Origin: an uncultured Oscillospiraceae bacterium
GTDB lineage: Bacteria; Bacillota; Clostridia; Oscillospirales; Acutalibacteraceae
Length of the DNA: 64,000 bases
Direction: 5' to 3'
Assembly: GCA_902490735.1 (NCBI GenBank)
Contig: CABUFC010000002.1
Coordinates: 62,001 to 126,000 of the forward strand
Below are positions 51,966-59,136 of this stretch, piece by piece. The translations under genes and the position numbers were made by a program. The notes below the pieces were generated by a model. The model made no database searches. It was not told where the DNA came from and was given only the letters and a program-made list of their open reading frames with translations. How positions within the stretch are numbered: the stretch's first letter is position 1; each line of letters begins with the position of its first letter.

Positions 51966-53135
51966 ATGGAAAATATAAAAGTTGCGGTTATAGGCCTTGG
52001 CAATATCGGATCAGCTCACACAAACTGCATTGCAAACGGTGAAATAAAAGGTTTTGAGCTTGCGGCTGTTTGCGATATTAATCCTAAAAAACTTGAAGAA
52101 TTTAAATTTTTAAATGTAAAACAATTTTTAGATTATAAAGAGCTGTTTAGCGAAAACATTGTAAAGGCCGTAATTATTGCGGTGCCGCATCCGCTGCATG
52201 CGGAAATCGCTATAGAAGCCTTTAAACACGGACTTCATGTTCTTTTAGAAAAACCGGCCGATATAACGGTTTCAAAAGTCGAAAGAATATATAAAGCCCA
52301 CAAAAAAGCCGGAACTGTTTTTTCTATGATGTTTAACCAGCGGACAAATCCCGTATTTATAAAAGCGCGAGAGATAGTAAAAAGCGGCACATTAGGGGAA
52401 TTAAAACGCTCTGTTTGGATAATCAACAACTGGTTCAGAACCGAGTTTTACTATAAATCCGGCGATTGGCGTGCAACCTGGCGCGGTGAAGGCGGCGGCG
52501 TGCTTATAAACCAGGCGCCGCACAATTTGGATTTGTGGCAGTGGATATGCGGTATGCCGAGTACGGTAACTGCTTTTTGTGAAATAGCAAAACACCACGA
52601 TATAGAAGTTGAAGACGAAGCTACTATTATTACAACCTACAAAAACGGTGCTTCCGGCGTATTTATAACTTCTACCGGTGAATATCCCGGAACAAACAGA
52701 CTGGAAGTGTCGGGCGATTACGGCAAAATGGTGCTTGAAAACGGCAAGCTAAAGCTTTGGAAATTAAAAGAGTCTTTATTAAAAGTTACTAAAACCAGCA
52801 GTGAAAGCTTTGCCGAAATAGATTACGATTATAGCGAATTTGAGGGAAAGCCCGAAGGCACCGGTCACAAAGAGATAATTCAAAATTTTGCAAATGCCAT
52901 TTTAAACGGTGAACAGCTTATTGCTCCCGGAACAGACGGTATTTTCGAGCTTACAATATCTAACGCGGCATATTTATCATCTTGGAAGAACAATACGCCG
53001 GTATCAATACCGTTCGATAACAAAGAATTTGACAGTTATTTAAATAACCTTAAAAAAACATCTAAATATAAACAAAAAAGCATTTCCGAAAAAGCATCGA
53101 ATTCTTATAAAAACAGATGGAATGTTAACTGGTAA
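51966..53135 (+). CDS. Gfo/Idh/MocA oxidoreductase 1 of the operon
   Basis: 389 residues. Rossmann start VAVIGLGNIGSAHTN with AVCDINPKK, then the family motif LLEKPADITVSKVERI around residue 95. The substrate domain carries GEGGGVLINQAPHNLDLWQWICG with a catalytic-type His. The last 40 residues are a basic tail (KKTSKYKQKSISEKASNSYKN) not needed for the fold. It probably oxidises or reduces a sugar or glycoside hydroxyl with NAD(P). First of three consecutive family members that differ strongly from one another. Confidence 0.85.
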   Translation: MENIKVAVIGLGNIGSAHTNCIANGEIKGFELAAVCDINPKKLEEFKFLNVKQFLDYKELFSENIVKAVIIAVPHPLHAEIAIEAFKHGLHVLLEKPADITVSKVERIYKAHKKAGTVFSMMFNQRTNPVFIKAREIVKSGTLGELKRSVWIINNWFRTEFYYKSGDWRATWRGEGGGVLINQAPHNLDLWQWICGMPSTVTAFCEIAKHHDIEVEDEATIITTYKNGASGVFITSTGEYPGTNRLEVSGDYGKMVLENGKLKLWKLKESLLKVTKTSSESFAEIDYDYSEFEGKPEGTGHKEIIQNFANAILNGEQLIAPGTDGIFELTISNAAYLSSWKNNTPVSIPFDNKEFDSYLNNLKKTSKYKQKSISEKASNSYKNRWNVNW

Positions 53136-53150
53136 AAACGGAGGATTATT

Positions 53151-54224
53151 ATGGAAAAATTAAGAATTGCAATTATAGGTCAAGGCAGAAGCGGCCGCGA
53201 TATTCACGGCAAGTTTTTTAAAAGTGAAGACAATAAGTACTGTGAGGTAGCTTATGTTGTTGAAGCCGATAGTCAGCGATTAGAAAGGGCGTTAAACGAA
53301 TATCCCGGATGCAAGGGGCTTAAAAGCCATACCGAATTATTTGGCATTAAAGATATCGACCTTGTAGTAAACGCTTCGTACTCAAAATATCATTACTCTG
53401 TAACTAAAGATCTTCTGGCACACGGGCTTAACGTGCTTGTGGAAAAACCGTTTGCGAGAAATTATTACGAATGCACCGACCTTATAAAAACGGCAGAGGA
53501 AAACAATGCCGTATTGGCTGTTTTCCAACAGACATTTTTAGCCCCGTTTTATACCGAAACCAAAAAAATTATTTCTAGCGGCAAGCTTGGCGATATCAAG
53601 CAAATCAATATTCGTTACAATGGCTTCGCACGCCGTTGGGACTGGCAGACACTACGCTCTGAAATGGGCGGAAATGTATATAATACCGGTCCTCATCCGC
53701 TTGGCCTTGCCATGGATCTTTTAGAGTTTGACGATAACGTAAGGGTTGTATATTCAAAGCTTGACCGTTGCTTAACTTCGGGAGACGCTGAGGATTATGC
53801 AAAAATTCTTCTTACAGCCGATAATCGACCTCTAATTGACCTTGAAATAAGCTCAAATGATGCTTTTAGCGACTATAACATTAAAATACTCGGCTCAAAA
53901 GGCACATATAAGTGCACAACCGACGCCTTTAAGATGAAATATATAATTGACGGTGAAAATCCCGAAAGACCGGTTGTTTTTGGCTCTTTAAAGGACGAAA
54001 ACGGATATCCGATCTATTGCGGCGAAGATCTTAAAACTCACACAGAAGAAGGCAAATTTAACGGCACTGCCTTTGATGTCGGCGTTAAAAAATTCTACGA
54101 AATGATGCAAAGGGTAATTAAAAACGGCGAAGAGATAGAAATAAAACCCGAAAATATTGCAAAAATGATTGCCGTTATTGAAACCGTACACGGACAAAAT
54201 CCATTATCTCTTAAATTTAACTAA
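53151..54224 (+). CDS. Gfo/Idh/MocA oxidoreductase 2 of the operon
   Basis: 357 residues. IAIIGQGRSGRDIHGKFF is the nucleotide site, with a charged GRSGRDIHG turn typical of the YdgJ/YhhX-like group. NVLVEKPFARNYYECTDLI holds the catalytic Lys of the EKP motif, and NVYNTGPHPLGLAMDLL the His. VEADSQRL after strand 2 may set cofactor choice. GGAGG precedes the ATG; it follows gene 1 by 15 bases. Confidence 0.85.
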   Translation: MEKLRIAIIGQGRSGRDIHGKFFKSEDNKYCEVAYVVEADSQRLERALNEYPGCKGLKSHTELFGIKDIDLVVNASYSKYHYSVTKDLLAHGLNVLVEKPFARNYYECTDLIKTAEENNAVLAVFQQTFLAPFYTETKKIISSGKLGDIKQINIRYNGFARRWDWQTLRSEMGGNVYNTGPHPLGLAMDLLEFDDNVRVVYSKLDRCLTSGDAEDYAKILLTADNRPLIDLEISSNDAFSDYNIKILGSKGTYKCTTDAFKMKYIIDGENPERPVVFGSLKDENGYPIYCGEDLKTHTEEGKFNGTAFDVGVKKFYEMMQRVIKNGEEIEIKPENIAKMIAVIETVHGQNPLSLKFN

Positions 54225-54235
54225 GGAGAAACATC

Positions 54236-55096
54236 ATGTTTAAAGTTGCAATTCTCGGTTGTGAAAATTCGCATGCTAACGCATTTTTGGAAGCGGTAAT
54301 TGAAAAAAAGATATATAGTGATATAGAATTCGTAGGCGTTTACAGTTACGATACGGAAGCCGCGAAAAAAACAAGTGAACGCTTTGGCGTTTATGCCGCT
54401 AAAAATTATGATGAATTTGTAGGGAAAGTGGACAGTGTTATAATTACTGCACGCCATGGAGATAATCACTATAAATACGCTAAGCCCTATATTGAAAGCG
54501 GCATACCTATGTTTATCGATAAACCGATAACCTGCAGTGAGAAAGATGCAAAGGATTTTAAAGCCGATTTAATTAAGCATGGCATTAAGGTTACCGGCGG
54601 GTCAATGTGCATTTTTGACAAACAGGTACAAAGCTTAAAGGCAATAGCGAAATCTAAAAAACACGGCGAAATCGTTGGCGGTTATTTAAGGGCGCCCGTA
54701 ATATTTGATAATCCTTATGGCGGGTTTTTCTTCTACTGCCAGCATTTAGTTCAGGTTACAACTGAACTTTTCGGGGCCTATCCTAAAAGTGTAAAAGCCG
54801 TAAAAAAAGACAATATCTGTTCTTGTCTTGTGCGATTCGACGATTATGATGTTTCATTGTCCTTTGTGGACGGCAGCAATGTTTATTACGCCGGTATCGG
54901 TTTTGAAAATGATTTTTGCGGTGGCACTTACGACCTTTCCGGTTGTGCCGATGCTGAGGTTGAAATGTATCACGATTTGCTTCTCGGTAAAATAAAAGAT
55001 ATAGATTACGATAAGTTTTTTGCACCGGTTTATGTTTTTAATGCAATAAAACGCTCGATGGACAGCGGTCTTGAAGAGCCGGTTTTAAAAGGATAG
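54236..55096 (+). CDS. Gfo/Idh/MocA oxidoreductase 3 of the operon (short)
   Basis: 286 residues, shorter than most relatives. The nucleotide site is variant: VAILGCENSHANAFLEAV. IDKPITCSEKDAKDF replaces EKP with DKP, keeping the Lys. The C-terminal domain is reduced and carries FFFYCQHLVQVTTELFG with a His in the active-site region. Because the glycine motif is not GxGxxG-like, cofactor binding may be altered; it could be a structural or specialised partner of genes 1 and 2. Confidence 0.75.
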   Translation: MFKVAILGCENSHANAFLEAVIEKKIYSDIEFVGVYSYDTEAAKKTSERFGVYAAKNYDEFVGKVDSVIITARHGDNHYKYAKPYIESGIPMFIDKPITCSEKDAKDFKADLIKHGIKVTGGSMCIFDKQVQSLKAIAKSKKHGEIVGGYLRAPVIFDNPYGGFFFYCQHLVQVTTELFGAYPKSVKAVKKDNICSCLVRFDDYDVSLSFVDGSNVYYAGIGFENDFCGGTYDLSGCADAEVEMYHDLLLGKIKDIDYDKFFAPVYVFNAIKRSMDSGLEEPVLKG

Positions 55097-55103
55097 GTGG
55101 ATT

Positions 55104-55940
55104 ATGGCTAAATATTTATTATCCGCTTTTGCCGATGAATACGACAGCGATATTGATATTCAGATTAAAATGCTTCGTGAAAACAATATCGAATATTTCG
55201 AGCCGCGTTTTATTAACGAGAAAAACATTTCCGATATATCTAAATCAGATTTATATGAATTAAAAAACAAACTCGACGGCATAAAAATTTCATCTATAGC
55301 TTCTCCTCTTGGGAAGATCAATCTTAAAGACGATTTTGCCGAGCATTTGGAAAAAACAAAAAGGACATGCGAAGCTGCCAATATTTTAGGCACAAAAAAC
55401 ATAAGGGCTTTTAGTTTTTATTTACGGCCGAACACCACAAAAAAAGATTGTCGCAACGAAGTAATTGACAAATTGGGTCAAATGATAGAAATTGCAAAAA
55501 GTGCCGGCGTATTTTTGTGCCATGAAAACGAGGCCGAAATTTACGGTGAGTCGCCCGATGCATGCCTTGAGTTATTAAAAGAGTTTGACGGCAATTTAAA
55601 ATGTGTATTTGATATGGGTAATTTTGTGCTTGATGGATATAATCCTGTAAATTCGTATAATATGCTTTGCGAACATATTGAGTATTTTCATATTAAAGAT
55701 GCCCTTTATAAGGGTGCTGTTGTGCCGGCAGGGCGCGGCAACGGCTGTATAAAAGAAATACTTGAAACACACATGAAAAAATATCAAAAAGATACAATCA
55801 TCACTCTCGAGCCGCATCTGCAAACATTTAGCGGGCTTAATTCGCTGGTTGGAAAATCATTTGATAATCCTTATAAATACGAAACCCAGCAACAGGCCTT
55901 TTTAGATGCGCTGAAATGCATACGAGAAATATTGAATTGA
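55104..55940 (+). CDS. Sugar phosphate isomerase/epimerase-like TIM-barrel protein
   Basis: 278 residues with the xylose-isomerase-like fold. Metal ligands expected in the family are visible: Glu in FLCHENEAEIYG, Asp in CVFDMGNFVLDG, His in EYFHIKDALYKG and Glu in TLEPHLQTFSG. Family members isomerise or epimerise sugars, or carry out beta-elimination of 3-keto-glycosides beside Gfo/Idh partners. Its place after three Gfo/Idh genes favours a shared pathway; the exact reaction is not readable from sequence. Confidence 0.8.
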   Translation: MAKYLLSAFADEYDSDIDIQIKMLRENNIEYFEPRFINEKNISDISKSDLYELKNKLDGIKISSIASPLGKINLKDDFAEHLEKTKRTCEAANILGTKNIRAFSFYLRPNTTKKDCRNEVIDKLGQMIEIAKSAGVFLCHENEAEIYGESPDACLELLKEFDGNLKCVFDMGNFVLDGYNPVNSYNMLCEHIEYFHIKDALYKGAVVPAGRGNGCIKEILETHMKKYQKDTIITLEPHLQTFSGLNSLVGKSFDNPYKYETQQQAFLDALKCIREILN

Positions 55941-55950
55941 AGGTGAAAAT

Positions 55951-56706
55951 ATGAGAACCTTTTATGCTGATAAATTAAAGGTGAATATTTATAACAACAG
56001 AAGCGAAATGGGTAAATTCGCCGCAGAAGACATTACGAAAAAAATAAGGGATTTGCTTAAAGTTAAATCCGAGATAAACATGATTTTTGCTGCAGCTCCT
56101 TCGCAAAACGACGTTTTGGCGTCACTTGTAAAAAGTGATGTTGACTGGTCGAAAGTTAACGCATTTCATATGGACGAATATATTGGTCTTGACAAAAATG
56201 CGCCCCAAGGATTTGGAAACTTTTTAAACGATAAGATTTTTTCTAAGCTTCCGTTTAAATCTGTTAATTATATAAACTGTGAAGCAAAAGACGCTGCCGC
56301 TGAATGCGTGCGTTATCAAGGACTTATTGAAAAAAATCCTCCGGACCTTATAGTTCTTGGTATTGGCGAAAACGGACATATTGCATTTAACGATCCGTGG
56401 GTGGCCGATTTTAACGATAAAGCCAAAGTAAAGGTTGTAAAACTGGACGAAACCTGCCGTAGGCAGCAGGTAAATGACGGGTGCTTTGCAAATATTAGTG
56501 AAGTTCCCGAATTTGCCATGACGCTAACCTGCCCGGTATTTATAAATGCACCGCATCTGTTTTGTATAGTACCGTCAAAACTTAAAGCAAACGCCGTTAA
56601 AAGAACGGTTACCGGCGAAATAAACGAAGAATGTCCCGCAACCGTTTTAAGGGAACATAATTCTGCAGTGCTTTATCTTGATGACGAAAGCTCTTCATTG
56701 CTATGA
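55951..56706 (+). CDS. nagB: Glucosamine-6-phosphate deaminase (NagB family)
   Basis: 251 residues. The fold turns glucosamine 6-phosphate into fructose 6-phosphate and ammonia. AFHMDEYIGL contains the catalytic Asp, and GIGENGHIAFNDP is the family hallmark with the second catalytic Asp/His region. The phosphate loop reads FAAAPSQNDVLASL, where canonical NagB has a Ser-Gly-rich loop (typically SGSTP), so a slightly different substrate is possible. It overlaps nagA by four bases. Confidence 0.88.
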   Translation: MRTFYADKLKVNIYNNRSEMGKFAAEDITKKIRDLLKVKSEINMIFAAAPSQNDVLASLVKSDVDWSKVNAFHMDEYIGLDKNAPQGFGNFLNDKIFSKLPFKSVNYINCEAKDAAAECVRYQGLIEKNPPDLIVLGIGENGHIAFNDPWVADFNDKAKVKVVKLDETCRRQQVNDGCFANISEVPEFAMTLTCPVFINAPHLFCIVPSKLKANAVKRTVTGEINEECPATVLREHNSAVLYLDDESSSLL

Positions 56707-57845
56707 TAACTAAAATAAAAAGTGATAAAATAATTACCCCTTGCGGTTTATTTGACGGTTATGTTTATTTTGAAAACGGCAAAATAAGCTCCGTAACGGC
56801 AGATGATATTCCGGCCGATAAAGAGTACGACAGAACATCTTACTATGTTTCTCCGGGCTTTATTGATCTTCATACGCACGGAGGAGCCGGCCACGAGTTT
56901 TTTGGTGAAAGCACGGATATAGTCGAAGGCTGTAATTATCATTTAAGTCACGGAACAACCACTATTTTACCCACCATTTCCGCGGCGCCGCTTGAAATTA
57001 TGCAAAAGTCTGTCGACTCGTTTATAAAAGCCAAAAACAATCCAAATTTAAAATCAAACGCTTTGGGGCTTCATTTTGAGGGACCGTATCTTTCAAAAGC
57101 GCAGTGCGGCGCGCAAAACACCGACTTTATCACTCCGCCGATAAAAAGCGAATACGAGCCTTTAGTGAAGCGTGCCGGCGGATTTATTAAACGCTGGACA
57201 TACGCTCCGGAAAACGATAAAAACGGCGAATTTTGCCGCTTTATTACTGAGCACGGCATTTTAGCCTCGGCAGGCCATACCGATGCTATTTATGACGATA
57301 TGCTATTAGCCGAACAAAACGGATGTAAGCTTATAACCCATCTTTATTCCTGTACATCCACTATTACAAGAAATAAAGGTTTTAGAAGACTTGGCGTTAT
57401 TGAGTCTGCATATCTTTCCGATGACTTATACACCGAAATAATAGCCGATGGCAAACATTTGCCTGCAGAGCTTATAAAACTTATTGTTAAAATAAAGGGA
57501 ACCGACAAGGTAAGTCTTTGTACAGACAGTCTTGCCCTTGCAGGTACGGGACTTAAAAAAGGAACCACATTAAACACCGAGTTTATTATTGAGGACGGGG
57601 TTTGCAAGCTTGCTGACAGATCTGCTTTTGCCGGAAGCATTGCCACAGCAGACCGGCTTGTAAAAGTGGTATACAAAGATGTTGGCCTTTCTATTGTCGA
57701 AGCCGTTAAAATGATTACCGATGTGCCCGCAAAAATTATGGGTCTTAATAAGGGAAGGCTTGAAAAGGGCAAAGACGCCGATATTGTAGTCTTCGATGAC
57801 GATATATCAATTAAAGATGTATTTGTAATGGGAAATAAGCAATAA
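56703..57845 (+). CDS. nagA: N-acetylglucosamine-6-phosphate deacetylase
   Basis: 380 residues of the amidohydrolase fold. Motifs in order: SPGFIDLHTHGGAGHEF (metal His pair), LGLHFEGPYLS (metal Glu), ASAGHTDA and ITHLYS (metal His residues), LCTDSLALAGT (catalytic Asp) and KIMGLNKGRLEKGKDADIVVFD. THLYSCTSTI replaces the usual THLFNAM, again hinting at a modified amino-sugar substrate. It is the last gene of the operon, followed by a terminator. Confidence 0.92.
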   Translation: MITKIKSDKIITPCGLFDGYVYFENGKISSVTADDIPADKEYDRTSYYVSPGFIDLHTHGGAGHEFFGESTDIVEGCNYHLSHGTTTILPTISAAPLEIMQKSVDSFIKAKNNPNLKSNALGLHFEGPYLSKAQCGAQNTDFITPPIKSEYEPLVKRAGGFIKRWTYAPENDKNGEFCRFITEHGILASAGHTDAIYDDMLLAEQNGCKLITHLYSCTSTITRNKGFRRLGVIESAYLSDDLYTEIIADGKHLPAELIKLIVKIKGTDKVSLCTDSLALAGTGLKKGTTLNTEFIIEDGVCKLADRSAFAGSIATADRLVKVVYKDVGLSIVEAVKMITDVPAKIMGLNKGRLEKGKDADIVVFDDDISIKDVFVMGNKQ

Positions 57846-57876
57846 AAAAGACCGCATTTGCGGTCTTTTTTTATTT
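57844..57876. terminator. Bidirectional terminator after nagA
   Basis: AAAAAAGACCGCA TTTGCGGTCTTTTTTT, between the operon and the converging lipoprotein gene. Confidence 0.92.
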
Positions 57877-58885
57877 TAAAACATCACTGCTTGTCCCGGT
57901 TGTATTTTTTTGTGCAGATTTATTTACAATGTTTTCTGAAAATGGACAGGTAAATACCGCCAGCATCATTTGCGGATCAGGACCAAACAAAAACCTTTCT
58001 ATTGCACAAAATTCGGGCCCGTTTTTGTTGCCGGTCTGATATACCCAGTGGTAACCATTTTTGTAACCGGCATAAATGCATACGTGCGAGCATTCTTTAC
58101 TGTTTGGTTTTTCAGCATCATGGAAGCATATAATAGAGCCTATCGGTATTTCTTCTTTTTCAACAAACTTCATAAATGTTTTAATGCTTCCGCTCGCTTG
58201 AAACTCAATTTGTCGTGAATATCCTTTTTTAACCCAGTCTTTGCATGCGGCATACCAACAAGGAGCCAGATATGTTTTTGTGGGCCTTGTAAGATACGAA
58301 GTGTCTATACCTGCAACATTAGGCAAATAGTTAAAATATACATAGCATGTAAACGAAGCACAGACAAGGCCGCCGCGTTTAAAGGCCGCAATATCGGGTT
58401 TTCCGTTTTTGGTTTCAAGGCCTGTACTGCCGCCGCCAAAGCTTATTCCGGAAAGCCATCCGGTATTCCTTTTGTTTGCTGAAAGCACGTATTTCCACAT
58501 CATACCGTCTGCTCTGTGCTTGGCAAGATTATATCCTGTGTACCCAAGAGCATCCATAAAAATATTATCGTCCATATCAACATTGCCGTTGTGCGGCACT
58601 CCGGCGTGGCTCCAACTTGGAGCCGGTTCCGCATTTGGAACCTTAGTTTTTACCGTGGCTTTAACCGTGCTTGAAGTGGCTGTTTTTGAAGAAGTGATTT
58701 TTGACGAGCTGGAAGGCGCGCTTGCGACGCTTGATGTTTCACTTGAAATTTCACTCTCGATCTCGATAACCGTGCTTGTATCTTCAGTTGCGGAAGATAC
58801 GTCAACAGTATTGTTTTTTTTGACAGCCGCTTATTGTGCCTAAAAACAATGCAAGCACTATAAAAAAAGATACGATTTTTTTCAT
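57871..58885 (-). pseudogene. NlpC/P60-like lipoprotein gene with a one-base frameshift in an A8 tract
   Basis: The minus strand starts with AAGGAG, then ATG at 58885 and a good lipoprotein signal (FFIVLALFLGTISGC). Just after the lipid-bearing Cys an A8 run at 58812-58819 shifts the frame, and a TGA follows five codons later. With seven As the frame would continue through a Ser/Thr-rich linker into a 240-residue domain ending at 57871, about 337 residues in all. That domain has GGLVCASFTCYVYFN (candidate catalytic Cys), KECSHVCIYAGY (candidate His) and IPIGSIICFHDA, as in NlpC/P60 or related cysteine peptidases/amidases. The long downstream frame is intact, so this may be recent decay, phase variation, slippage or a sequencing error. 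Confidence 0.75.
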
Positions 58886-58894
58886 AATATCTCC

Positions 58895-58925
58895 TTAAAA
58901 TAAAGTCCGCCAAAAAGGCGGACTT
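58895..58925 (-). terminator. Terminator of tRNA-Arg, directly before the lipoprotein ribosome site
   Basis: Minus strand AAGTCCGCC TTTTT GGCGGACTTTATTTT. Its T-tail runs into the AAGGAG of the lipoprotein gene, leaving no room for a separate promoter. Confidence 0.85.
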
Positions 58926-58927
58926 GT

Positions 58928-59004
58928 TGGCGTGCCAGAAGGGATTCGAACCCCCGACCTTTTGGTTCGTAGCCAAACACTCTATCCAGCTGAGCTACTG
59001 GCAC
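58928..59004 (-). tRNA. tRNA-Arg (anticodon ACG)
   Basis: Full cloverleaf of 77 bases with encoded CCA on the minus strand. Acceptor GTGCCAG pairs with CTGGCAC, the D arm is GCTC/GAGT, the anticodon arm TTTGG/CCAAA encloses CTACGAA so the anticodon is ACG (wobble A normally deaminated to inosine, reading CGU/CGC/CGA), and the T arm is GGGGG-TTCGAAT-CCCTT. Confidence 0.97.
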
Positions 59005-59019
59005 ATTCAATGCCAAAAT

Positions 59020-59048
59020 ATAATAACACAAAAAATTACTAAATGCAA
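59020..59048 (-). promoter_or_regulatory. Promoter of tRNA-Arg
   Basis: Minus strand TTGCAT (59043-59048), 17-base spacer, extended -10 TATTAT (59020-59025). Confidence 0.65.
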
Positions 59049-59081
59049 GTATTTTTGTAAAATATTTATTTTGGTAAAATG

Positions 59082-59116
59082 TTGAAAAGTTTATTATTTT
59101 ATATTAAAATAATAAA
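59082..59116 (+). promoter_or_regulatory. Promoter and 27-bp palindrome ahead of the GH2 gene
   Basis: TTGAAA (59082-59087) and TAAAAT (59105-59110) are 17 bases apart. TTTATTATTTTA (59090-59101) and TAAAATAATAAA (59105-59116) are perfect 12-base arms around TAT, and the right arm contains the -10 box. Confidence 0.6.
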
Positions 59117-59136
59117 AAACGATTAGGAAGTGCTAT

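Noticed and set aside
58650..58976. A 108-codon minus-strand frame covering part of tRNA-Arg and the lipoprotein start
   Set aside because: It runs through the tRNA gene and reads the Ser/Thr linker in the wrong frame; the lipoprotein signal peptide lies in another frame with a proper ribosome site.
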